From positions 186,001-250,000 of the forward strand of contig CAJQUW010007898.1 in NCBI GenBank assembly GCA_907163375.1: 64,000 nucleotides of DNA. Reading direction: 5' to 3'. A model generated the notes under the pieces. That model searched no databases. It had not been told where the DNA came from and was given only the letters and a program-made list of their open reading frames with translations. Position 1 is the stretch's first letter. Every line of letters starts with the position of its first letter. The position numbers and the translations under genes are program-made. Of this stretch, positions 20,816-32,312 are shown piece by piece. This DNA comes from Prostheceraeus crozeri (Eukaryota; Platyhelminthes; Polycladida; Euryleptidae).

Positions 20816-23800
20816 GCCTTCTGATTCCACACCTTAATTGGTTGAAATTTTTTGCATAGATTTATCGTGCAGATATGAAAATGCACGTTTGATTGAACTC
20901 AATTATATCATCAAATAAATGTCAACAAATGATTGTGATAGCCTGATAGGGACAAATCATGAAAGTTCGATTTTCGTGGCTCAAAATTCATGACCTTAGA
21001 TTTTAAGAAAATATGTTTCATGTTCTTGCAAAGCATGTGGAAAGTATTAGTGCGGTCTTTTATTCAAAGATAATTTGAACAGAGGGAAACAAGCAATGGT
21101 GTAAGTATCAGGTACCGTACCTGATCGAATTCATGCACTTTCTAATTTGTACAAAAAGTAAGCATAATAATTATAAACAGGTGCTGCATCGTGTGTAGTA
21201 GAAAAATTTTAATTTCAAAGCCACATTTGTTGTTTATGTATAAATTCCATTGCACTAGAGATTTCATGATCTCATTAAATATATCATAAACTTTATCGTT
21301 CAATTACGAATTCGTGTCAGAATAATGCCTTTTCATGTTTTCGTAATGCTCATTCACATCTTTGTCACATTTGGATAAAGACAGCAATGTGCTGTTCCAA
21401 TATCCTTCAAAGGAACTTACTTAAAATTACAAATGATTCACATGATCAACCATTTCGTGACATTCAGAACAAACAAATACCGCCAAATCGTTACTTTTAA
21501 TTAAAAGCACTTATTTGTCAGATGTCTCAATTTATAGCTTTCATAATCTCATAATCAGAAAGATCTATTCCTGTTCCACAAAGATATTAATATTCCAACC
21601 AAATGAAGAAGAAATTCACGTAGATTTCAACATATGTCAGTAGACACTAATACTGTGTTTGGCGTTATTGATTGCTAGATCTCATAGGAAACGCATTGGG
21701 TTAAAAACGGCGTTATTGTATGGAAGACACACAGAAAGTATATTATTGTCAAACTTTTTTTTAGTTATACAAATATTTTTATGTTTAATAAACGAATCAC
21801 AACAATGCACATAGGTAAGACTATAAGAAGTCATGGAAAGGTATTGTATGATAAATTATAGAAAGCGGAACGAGTCGCAAAAATAGGACACTCACCAATA
21901 GTAGTCAGTCCAGATCTTATGTACAGCCTCGTCGATACTCGAGAGAAGAATCACTTGCACTCTTGCACCATGAGCCGTAAGTCAACATGACTATCGGAAG
22001 ACAATGCCATCCCAGTCCGCTACATTTTTCTATATTTTTGTTGATTTTTCTTAACTCAGCATCAACACCATATGCTGTTCTCATAGAATTTGATTTATAT
22101 CTGTATATCTTAATTCCCAACATAAAGCGTGTTCTGATTAAATGATCGATAACTCTAACTCACGATATCTAATCAGGTGCACGCTAAATGCATGGACTTC
22201 TAGATATCTGGCAATTTCGTTGTAAGGTGTTGATCATTTCAGCCGTGTGCAATCTAGGAGTACATGTTTCAGCTATCAATGGCGCACAGAAACTTTTGCT
22301 TCCTGTCCAGATGCTATATACCTCGGAGTCCATGGCTAAATGCTAACAATTAGAACTCTCTGACCCCTCTATATTATCATTATATATTATCATAACGCAT
22401 AGTTTAGCACAGGCATCTCTGGTCTTCCAACAATCTCAGTGTGCTATATGGAAAATATCACACGGAAATTTTCATGCATTCTAAATGTAAGATACCTGTA
22501 ATTTGTACATTCGTAGGGATCCTCAAAAATTTGATGCCTTTCTTATTTCATCAATACAGAAAAGGATATGTAATAACAAATAGAATTCATGATTTTTCGG
22601 GATACAAATAGCGCAAATATTCAATATGATTGCCAGCAGGAGCTCCCTACAGTTCATGATTCAAGAAAGCAGGGGCTTGTGTTTTCGTTTAATGTTTATG
22701 TGGTTAATTAATTTATGGGTTTGGATAAATTGATTATCACTCAGTCTCATGTCAGCAGGATCTTGCATTAATATCATTAATACTTTCTTTAGTAATTTGT
22801 GCTAGTACTTCTGCATTAAGAGCACCGATTCTTGAAACAGAAAAATTATCTTTACAAAGTTCACGAGAAATGTCATGCATCTGGACACTTACAGATAATA
22901 ACAGTCTTTGCAATGACCAATGTTTCAACTTAAGAACGGGATGGGGCTGTTTAACAGCGATTACAAGATAGTGATTGAATTCTCGACTGTTGAAACAATG
23001 GCAAATTGTGAAGGAATCTGTTCCTCAAAGGAAGTAAAAATATAGACGTGCGTATATTTCAATAAATTGTTGTTTTCTCAAAATTCACAATGAGCTTTTT
23101 CTTGTCGCCAATTTGAGGTTGCTTCTTGCAGTTTATCATTTTGTATCTTCACTTTCCGAAAGGCCATTTTCTTCTTTAAAGTTTTAATAAAACAATTGTG
23201 TACTATATCTTGATACTATTTCTTGAAACAAATTCAATCAATTTTCCTCAATTTAATGGAATGATATCTCAGTACGATACATCGGTACACATTTTGGCGC
23301 CAGACGAAGGTTCAATGTTTCGCATCACTCCATTGTACCATTATTTCTCTTGACGTTACATAAAAGATCCAATCAAGCAGGTCTGTTGATGGTGTTTTCA
23401 TCTTTTGCAACGAAATACATTCTTGGCGCCATTTTTTTCAAATAATGTGAAAAGATAAGTGGATCTATCCTCGATGACTTCTTTCGAGTATCAAAGTGAT
23501 GAACTATTCATCATGGGATATCTTGTCAGATTGGAATGGCACATGTCTTTCAATATTTTCAAGGGTTTTTATAACTTTTGATCCATCATAAACACAGTGA
23601 TGGACATATACAGTTCGTGGGATTAATCGCAGAAGATCCATATTTAATGCAGTCAGTGTAACAGAGCGCTTCCTGGAACTAAAAACGAACAGCCATATTA
23701 AATAATTTTAAAGAAGTAAAATTACTCGTATTTTTTAAAATATTACGCCTAGAAGATTTCAATGTAATTACTTGCAAAATGGACAGACAATAGATCTCCT

Positions 23801-24985
23801 CTATTAATGTGAAATGAAACGACGATAACAGGCTTGCATGCCCGCCTGTTTGTATCATGGTACATACATTTGCATTTCATTGAATTGTAGCAATGGTTAT
23901 AGGAAAATTGTATTGTATACAATTTGATTGTGCGGTATATTCATAAATAAATAAATGAATGCATCATATAAATATACCGGTACATCACATTGGTTTTTAT
24001 ATATCATGTCACTTCAAAGATACTTTTATGATTGAAAACACGATGCAAAAAATCCTTGAAATCCCTGTTTTAAGATACAACATTTTTTAACAGCACAGTT
24101 TTGAAAAACAACTTTTTTCTGCAATCATGTAGAGCATATTATAGAGACTCATCTGTAAAAGCCAGGATTCAACAAAAAACGGTTTTGAAACCATGTTTAA
24201 ACATCTGGTTGCTAAAGCAGTTCAAAAACGTTTTAAAGTTTCTTTTTTTGTCCCTTTGACAATGCAGGTTTCTAATTAATGGTATAGAGCCCTTGTCTCA
24301 TTTGCAACCGTAGATCTTAGGGCAATTGTGCCTTAATATGTTGTGTACATGAGATAATGAATATTATTGCCATTATTGCGCGGATATTCAGGAGGTGACT
24401 ATAAAATCTATCTATTAAGAAGCAAAACACGCTTATGAAAACTGGTTTATGTTATCAAAGTCAGTAATCAGGTCTATTAGTTTACGTGCGTGTATTAGAT
24501 TTGCTAATTTGAGAAAATAAGGGACCTGTTTCTAACCCTATACTCACGCTTATTTTATAAGCTATATATCCCTGACAGACATTGTCAGGATTAGTCAAAG
24601 AAATTTGTGAATTTCACGAAGCGCGTTCTGAAATTTAATAGGCTTCTTTTGTCAGAGATGACTAAGTTGCTATCATTATTTTTCTTTGGTATAAACTAAA
24701 GCATACATTTTCGACTGCTATACTGTGTATACGAAAGCAACACGATATAATTGTTAAATGTGTTTCAGTAAAATTCAACGATACAGTTATCGAGGCTCAT
24801 CGCCTACGTTACAGCATGAAAAGTCTATTTCTCCACTGTATGTCCATATTGAACATCTTTGAGTATACACGGCAATAGGGAGGATTGAATTGAGGTCATC
24901 GCGTACAATGCACACTGTCACAGAAAGACGAGAAAGATATGATCGTTATATATCGTTCTATTAATGAAAACAAGTGCATTTTAAT
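20816..24985. other. Long gene-free AT-rich tract
   Basis: Over 4 kb with no open frame beyond about 70 codons that I would defend and no transposon motif recognised. Homopolymeric A/T runs and short palindromes (for example around 23905-23930) are the only structure noticed. It may be intronic or intergenic. Confidence 0.6.
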
Positions 24986-25253
24986 AATGAAAGATGCCGT
25001 AGAGATTGCATGATCAAATACGTTTATTGTCATACATGTGACAAGCATGACAATAACTGTGACAACCGAGTCATTTCAGTTGATATTATTTTGAAATTGT
25101 TTTTCTTTGTTATTTGTTATGCCTGTTAGCGCTCATTTTGAATGAACTCTTGGATGTATTTAAGTCTTTGCGCATGTATCACTGTTGCTGTTCACTAACG
25201 ATGGTACGTTTCACGTATTGAAACATGTATGACAATAAACGTATTTGATCATG
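24986..25253 (+). mobile_element. Small Penelope-like insertion with 34-bp fold-back ends
   Basis: About 268 bp, flanked by a 15-bp target duplication with one mismatch (CAAGTGCATTTTAAT at 24971-24985, CAAGTACATTTTAAT at 25254-25268). About 20 bases of filler are followed by a 34-bp arm starting TTGCATGATCAAATACG (25006-25039). The exact reverse complement closes the element (25223-25256, the last three bases overlapping the duplication). A hammerhead-like motif (25195-25229) precedes the right arm. Layout and target-duplication size match the insertion at 18017-18582, so I read this as another severely 5'-truncated PLE rather than a DNA MITE. No coding sequence remains. Confidence 0.65.
25195..25229 (+). 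ncRNA. Hammerhead-like motif
   Basis: CTAACGA, then a TACGT/ACGTA helix with a TTTC-type loop, then GAAACATGT. Core block one differs from CTGATGA at two positions; the GAAAC block is intact. It is immediately followed by the terminal arm of the fold-back element, as in the 18.5 kb copy. Confidence 0.5.
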
Positions 25254-25268
25254 CAAGTACATTTTAAT

Positions 25269-28200
25269 TCCATTATTTTAGACTACTCTATCGCCCAGAG
25301 TTAGTCGATTGACTTTGACTTCATAGTCCTGTAAATTAGAAAATAACTATGTAATTCCAATGATTTTAGATATTCCTCATCCATCCAGCCACCGTGAAAA
25401 GGAGACGGAAGACTAGAAGTTAACTCAATGATAGAGACATGATTTCACGTCATTCAGTCCCTTAGACACCCAGAGCATTCGATGAAAATGTAGTTGAGAT
25501 TTGATTGTGACTGCATCATCACAAAATTTTGCTCTGTGCTCAGCCAAATGTTGTGAAGCGACTCTGATGTAGCATAGTTCTGAAACGCGGTGTTGACCAG
25601 AAAGTTACCTTATGAATGACTGATGGACTGTTAGTGCATTGCTACAATCAATTCATTTTCCACGACTAATGCTGATGATGACTAGCCAATCCATCAGATT
25701 TCAGATTGAAAAGTGTAGCTTAGGATAAACACTCCAAATAACGTTTGATCATGAATATTTTGCATGTCAAGTCTGCACTCACTGCAAGTTGCACGCTCAT
25801 TGGCTGAGAGCGTCAGCTGACTTATGCACTCATTCACCAATAAGGAGTCAGATGTCATCAAAATAGACCTAGAGAAATCTCATGTAACATGCCATTTTTG
25901 GGTCACTGTTACTTATAGAGCATGTGTTAGTAAGCACAATCCAAACTGCATGTAGGCCTATGCCAATTTTCAGGGTACCACGAATTTTGTCCGGAATAAA
26001 ACCTAATTCTCGTGCACTACATTATATTTATACTAAATATAGGTATCTGTGTGTATTTCTTTTTCTAGTTTTGCATAGAAATGGCACATAATATAAAAAG
26101 TTAAAAATTATTGGAGACCTCTGGTCATTTTCAGGTCCACCGATAAAAATAAATAAAAAATTGATTTTTTCAAAAACGGCCCCTAGCTGATTTTTCTAGT
26201 GGTTGAGAAGACAAGTACATAGCATTGTCTGACTAAAAATTCATAAACTGGCTTTTGGGTATTTTTGATACCTTTTTCGTCTTTCTGTGACAGTGTGAAT
26301 ATGGCTGATATCACTTGACCTGCCATGTATTATGGATACACCCTCGAAATTGCTAATTTCTCGCATATTTCTTTGTAAAAAACAAATTACTATAGTAAAT
26401 ATTTATCGACAATGAAATCTGCCTCATGATGAGCATATCAGTTGCTAAGGACAGAAATTCGACAGATACACTACAGAAAAGTGCATCAGCAGTTTGTTGT
26501 GTTTGTTTACAATACCTAACTGCTTCGCGATTTAACGAACGTAATGAACTTGTTAATAAGGTTAATATGTCGTGCTTGCAAAAATTATTGCCTGAAGTTT
26601 GTTTCTGAGAACAATTCATATTACCTGTTGTAGTTCATAAATCATACACAGATCTATTCGATAATGTCTCTGCTAGTGACAGACAATAACTCCAGACTGC
26701 GTTTGATATTTGCCATTCTCTTTCTGGATTAATTCGAAAGTTGGTGTCTCTTGCAAGAAAACCAAAGGAACGCAATAACCTTTCGTTGAATTCCTTTATG
26801 ATATTTTTGCCTGGAATCTCTGTGTTATATTCTGGCGTGCTTAGAGATTAGGCTTGCATCAACTTTAAACACAAAGTGTGCCGAAAACAACCGAAATCAT
26901 GCAAATTTACTGTTTTACATGAGCAAGTTAGGGTATCATACCCTGAAATGCATCAGAGCTATTAAGCGTAGTTAAGCTCAGGTGCTCAAATTAATGAAAT
27001 GAACTCCCACATCCGCTGCTTCTTCATCTATATAAATATGTACTTTGCAAGGTCTTTGACCAGCAGTCATGAGCATAGGGTTTCGGAGTCAACTTTGTAG
27101 TTAAATTGCTTCATCGCGCAGACTTACATTGTTAGCAAGTACGTTTTTAACTTCAATATTGAGTTAACTTAATACATTGCTGTATTAAGCAAAAGGATTA
27201 TGCAATACGAGGAGTGAAGAAAAGGTTAAGTTTAGTAGAATGAGAATAGATGATGAAAATGCAGATCAAATATCAGAAATGCTGAATAATTACACAATAT
27301 CACGCAACAAATATTATTCAGGTCTACATATCCAAAAGAATACAGCACACAAAACGGATTAGGATATGTGATTAGGAGATCTACTCGTGTGTGTAGGCCT
27401 TTCGCGACATAGACAATGAAGGCATTATGCCCAACAGATACAAATAATTCAATAATATCTTAGAGAGGAGTCACAATATGATGTTGTAAAAAATTTAAAT
27501 GAAAATCATCATTCTCTAGGAATCTCAGTTAACTACATAAAATAAACGAAGATTAAGCCTACTGTACAAAATATAACTGTAATGAATACTTTTGTAATGA
27601 ACTTTGAAGAAAAGAAAATAAAAAACATGCGAATCTACAGTATAGGTACTGAACTTGCTAGAATCGACCTACAACGTCTCACCTGTATTTACTCCATGAA
27701 GAAAATGAAATAGGGACCTAGACTTGTTATAAATGGTGACCAAATGGTGACTAACTATTCATGAAATTTAATCTACCTCTCAAGAGGACCGGTCTGTGTC
27801 CCATCATAACTGGCCTTGATTCGCAAACGTAATCTGTACACGACGGGAGATGCTATCAATCACCTATTTCACTGCACATAGGAAATGAGATCGCACTAAC
27901 AATTAAAAAAAGGCAAGGGTAATAAATTCTGAAAGATCAACTGCTGAAAATGATTGGTGAAGTACGACTGTAATGGAATATTGAAATTGTAGCAAAAGAA
28001 AAAAATATACGAAGATATTCAGTCATAAATCAAGGCGATCTATACGAAGCTATTGGATCTATTTATCTTCCTAATTAGAAGTTGTACCCTTTTCTGTCCC
28101 ATATTTGGTATATGTCTAATGCAATGAGGAGATTGATGTAGATTATGATTAATGATTTTTGACACTTCCTGATTCCAAGCTATTTCATAATCAAAGTTCT

Positions 28201-29193
28201 CATGAAGGTACGAATAACAATTCATATGAAAATTGAGTCTCCATCCTTTTATTTCAAGTTCCCCGTGCATTTAGGAAACTTCTGCTTTTTTATTAATACC
28301 ATTAGTTTTTTGACTTTATTTTAGAAACATTTTTAGGGCCTAAGAGAATTAGGCAATGGCTTCATTATTCATTGACTATAATAGACTTGTCTTATTAGAA
28401 ACTTTTTTATATACTTGTCTCAAGCCCTAAATCTCCTATTTCATTTGAGTATACGTTCGTCATCATCCGTGGTCTAGTTTGTGAACAGCCAACCAAAATC
28501 CATCAAGCATCGGAAAATTGAGTATCACTAATTTTTTTCTCAGCCGGATTTCTCTCCGTATTTGTATTGCTATATGCCAACTTAAAGGAAAGAGGCATGA
28601 GAGTTAAACATACTACTTTGACGGCAAACTTTTTGTAGAAACTTTCTATTTAGTCCTTGGATGCACTTTTTTTAAATAAAATTTTACTCTTTCAAGTACA
28701 AAAGAGTGAGTAATAGCATCACTGATAAATGACAAATGAATTTCGTATATGTTGACTGTACCCAGTAAACTGAATTCTATTCCTATTCTCAGCGCTCTCA
28801 CCACTGCTGATCCTTGGGAAAGCCAGGAATTCGACAATATCATACTCCGCCGTTGTCGCTCTCTTTCATAGTAGATATGAAAGATGGTCTCAAAAACATC
28901 GATATTATTAACCACAGACACATTGCCATTGATCTGTGATTATTCATGCAGATAAAACCATTTCAATAAAAAATACTGACAATTTTAAACAGAGTCGCTG
29001 TTGTCAGACATTTGAGATGGTGTTGTGGATGGTGTTTTACCAAATAAGTAAGAAAGTTGACATGCGAAGGGAGGAAAGCCGCTTATGGTAGTGAAGTAGG
29101 CGTGAGAACTGTATTGTATTGTATTCACGACATGTGACATGCATGTGAACATTGCTTGTATTACTACTTTAACTAAATTGACTGTGAGTAAAT
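25269..29193. other. Long gene-free AT-rich tract
   Basis: No recognised gene or element. Open frames at 28040-28270 and 28646-28921 (minus) and 26353-26619 (both strands) lack known domains and have composition like their surroundings. Confidence 0.55.
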
Positions 29194-29492
29194 TTTCAAA
29201 ACAACAGTGTCGTGCTCTCCTTTCGTATTGTTTTGCTAATAAAATATGTGTTAAAGCTATATACAAACCCCGACCAGTTTCGAGCCTTCGCTCTTCCTCA
29301 GGGGGCCGTGAAGCAGGCAAAAACAGAAGCACATCAACACCATCTTAGTGAGCTATATAGATGTAGAGGCCTACATTTGCGTTGTGTTCATAGAGAGTGA
29401 TGATCCGAATACCGTCAGCTCTGTTTTCCTATTGATCACTTCAAATGTTTGATGTATCGCGCCTCTGTCAATCAATTATCCAGAGGGTCTTT
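29194..29492 (-). repeat. Left terminal repeat (pLTR) of the PLE, inverted
   Basis: Reverse-complement match to 31496-32312 minus the nested MITE, starting TTTCAAAACAACAGTGTCGT. Identity is high (roughly 85% by eye). Contains the hammerhead-like motif on the minus strand at 29268-29301. Inverted pseudo-LTRs are known in Penelope-like elements. Confidence 0.8.
29268..29301 (-). ncRNA. Hammerhead-like motif in left pLTR
   Basis: On the minus strand: CTGAGGA, helix GAGC/GCTC with loop GAAG, GAAAC, then TGGTCGGGG. This is the best hammerhead match in the window: core blocks CTGANGA and GAAAC are intact and stem II pairs perfectly. The partner motif in the right repeat is at 32205-32238. Confidence 0.65.
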
Positions 29493-31509
29493 ACAATTGC
29501 CAAGAAACGCCAGGCAATAATCACTTAATTGATTATGGTGATGATTTTGTCGTTGGTGGGAGTGAGATGGCACCGGCAGCTCTAGAAGACCTTCTACAAA
29601 AAGGTCCCAAATTTCCCGTGCCGCAGAAGGTTGATAAAAACCTAATTGATGATGCTGAAAAAGAGCTTGATAAGCTTACGTATGGTTTGCGTTGGAAGAA
29701 TGTGTTTAACGATTGTACGAGCCATTCCAATAGTAACATAAATATCCCTTTTAGTAAAAGTAAAGTGTCACTTCCTCCTAAAATGGAAGATAGAGAAGCA
29801 CGCAACCCTCAACTTTCCGAGCTGAAGTTTTCGGTTTAATAAAAAAACAAAAACAATTAAATGAAAGTATGGACCGTCAGATTAATTTTTCACACAAGTT
29901 CTTGAAACAAAATAATCTCGATGTAATCCCTAGTGACAAAACCAACCGTCTTCGTGTCATTAACAAGGATGTTTTAACTAAGAGTACGGTAGAAATCCTT
30001 AGTGATACTAACACTTACAAACCACTTAATAAGTCCAACGCTACTAGTTTAGAAAAACAGGCCAATGCCATAATTAAATCAGCATGTAAATCTAGTTATA
30101 CTTACCAAGAAATTGAGAAGCTGGTAAGTTGTGTCACCGAGTCAGCTACTTACCGCACAACTTTAAAAGATCATAAAGACCCGAGCAACGGGATCTATCC
30201 CTTACGTCCTATCGCTTCGTACACTAATAATCCAACGGAAAAAATTGACTGGTTGCTGTGCCAGATTCTTTCGTAATGCATGAACTTAGTTCCTGCGCAT
30301 GTCCCGAATACGGAAAATCTAATCGGAAAATCTAATCGATAGGCTAAATAACACAAATATACCTGGTGATAGCTCTGAGAAATTTGCTTTCATATCCTTG
30401 GATGTGAAAGCCTTATATCCGAGTATGCCGAAAATGGAAGCAATAACTGTAGTGATTAAGTTTCTACAAAAGAGAACTAGCACCTAGTAAATAAATACGG
30501 TATTGACATTGATGCTGTGGAAAACATGCTGAAGTCTGTCAGCTGCAATTGCGAAAGTACATATAACAAAAAATAATATTTGCAATTTAAGGGCTGCCCT
30601 ATGGTAGCCCATTACAGCCCACGCTTTGCGGTGCTTTTCATTAATAGGATAGAAACTTTGGCACCAGAGAAGCTTAAAGATGATCATAAAATAATTCCTA
30701 ACTTGTGTGCTAGATATATCGATGATGTTATTATGGGACCCTTTGATCTTTCAACTAATTTCGAAGCGATTTTGACTACATTCAATAGTGTAAATAATAA
30801 CATAGAATTTGGCATAGAAATGCCAAAAATCAAACTCTTAATTTTCTAGATACTACCATTTCACTAACGGAAAATGTGTTAAGATATACATGATGCGAAA
30901 AGGAGATACACTCTGGTATTTCACTTCGCAAGGATAGTTTTGTTCCGAACCATGTGAAGAAAATTTTGTCGAAAATAGTATTAAGTATGTTAAAAAACGA
31001 TGCAGTAGTGAAACAGAGTGCAATAAGGCACTTGATAAACTAGATAGAAAATGAACAAATAATAGCTGTTCGAGTATTTACAACAGGAAAAAGACGAGTA
31101 AAAGATGCAGACATTGGCCGACTAACCATACTAACCTCAAATTGAAGTTTATTAATGATCGGACGGATCGTGTTATCCGCAAATTGATAAATAAGTACAA
31201 TATGCCTGTTAACTTGATTAGTTCCCCAAATAATAACTTGTACAATACATCAAAAACTAAAAATGAAACGAAGAAACACGAGGATTGTGAGATTAGTGAT
31301 ATGTTGCCCGACAAATCTCTGGTGTATAGATTCACTTTCAATTAGTGTTAAGACTTTTACATCGGTCAAACTTCACGACCTTTTAAATATCAATTCGATG
31401 AACATAGGCATGCTGTTGATAAACGGAATAAATCGAGTGCTGTACATTGCATGAAGTGTCAATCTTCATGCAATTCATGTGTCTTGCATGAAGGAAAGAC
31501 ACTCTGGAT

Positions 31510-32018
31510 CACAGAATTAGACCGGTCGTCTCTTCTTCTGTTTGACTAGAAAGGAAACATTGGAGCATGTAATTTCAATAAAATGGCACAATCTGCTGAC
31601 ACAATACCTTAGCAATCGAACAATAAGCAGCCAGTTCAACATTGAACACGCCATATTGTGCGAAGTTTCAGTGACTTATCAACCGGCTCACACAGCAAAG
31701 AGACACAGTCGATGTCAAGTTCCACAGAGACATTTTTTCGTGCGCCTGCTAACTTTTTTAATCATGATCGGAGGGCAAAACATTATCGAGAAAACTTATG
31801 CGCAATGATCTGAGGTCTTCAAATCTGAGGGACTCGTGGCGATCAGAGCATTTTGAAGGAATTCACAGTAATCTGCAAGCGTCGAACGACTATTTTCCTA
31901 TCTCTGCAATGCATTAAAAATGTCTTTTTGTCCACTTAATAAGTTCCAGCATGTGCCATTGTTTTGAATCAGTCTGCACTTCTAGCAAAGTGATACGATT
32001 AAACAATCTAATTCTGTG
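31510..32018 (+). mobile_element. hAT-like MITE family A, copy 3 (perfect TSD)
   Basis: 509 bp, starting CACAGAATTAGACCGG and ending TCTAATTCTGTG. The flanks are a perfect 8-bp duplication CTCTGGAT (31502-31509, 32019-32026). It sits inside the right PLE repeat, so it is younger than that element. The left PLE repeat shows the unoccupied site (CTCTGGAT read on the minus strand). Confidence 0.93.
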
Positions 32019-32204
32019 CTCTGGATACTTGATTGACAAAGGCGCGATACATCAAACAATTGAAGTAAGTGATCAATAGGAAAACAGAGCTGTCGGCATT
32101 CTGATCACCACTCTCTATCAACACAACGCAAATGCAGGCCTCTACATCAATATAGCTTACTGAGATAGTGTTAATGTACTTCTGTTTTTGCCTGCTTCAC
32201 GGCC

Positions 32205-32238
32205 CCGAGGAAGAGCGAAGGTTCGAAACCGGTCGGGG
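32205..32238 (+). ncRNA. Hammerhead-like motif in right pLTR
   Basis: CCGAGGA, helix GAGC/GTTC (one G-T pair), GAAAC, then CGGTCGGGG. Mirror partner of the motif at 29268-29301, with one change in the first core block. Confidence 0.6.
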
Positions 32239-32312
32239 TTTGTATATAGCTTTAACATATATTTTAGTGGCAAAACAATACAAAAGGAGAGCACGACACT
32301 GTTGTTTTGAAA

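Larger units (their letters stand above)
29194..32312 (+). mobile_element. Penelope-like element, nearly full length, inverted terminal repeats
   Basis: A fossil PLE with parts in the expected order. N-terminal segment with LLQKGPKFPVPQ (29567 on). Reverse transcriptase, including SDKTNRLRVINKD, YRTTLKDHKDP and YPLRPIASYTNNP (about 29930-30240), AFISLDVKALYPSM (about 30390-30425), GCPMVAHYSPRFA (about 30590-30625) and ARYIDDVIMGPF (about 30710-30745). GIY-YIG endonuclease FYIGQTSRPF...FDEHRHA (about 31350-31420), then Cys-rich residues. The KDHK and YIDD motifs together with GIY-YIG identify the family. About 300-bp terminal repeats lie in inverted orientation at both ends. The coding part is broken in several places. 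A MITE has inserted in the right repeat. No clear target duplication was found. Confidence 0.88.
31496..32312 (+). repeat. Right terminal repeat (pLTR) of the PLE, split by a MITE
   Basis: The inverse of 29194-29492. The repeat is interrupted by MITE family A at 31510-32018. Removing the MITE and one copy of its CTCTGGAT duplication leaves about 300 bp, the same as the left repeat. Confidence 0.8.

Noticed and set aside
25006-25256. Initial reading of the 34-bp inverted-repeat element as a DNA MITE
   Set aside because: A 15-bp target duplication outside the arms, an asymmetric filler and a hammerhead-like motif fit a retroposed PLE better.
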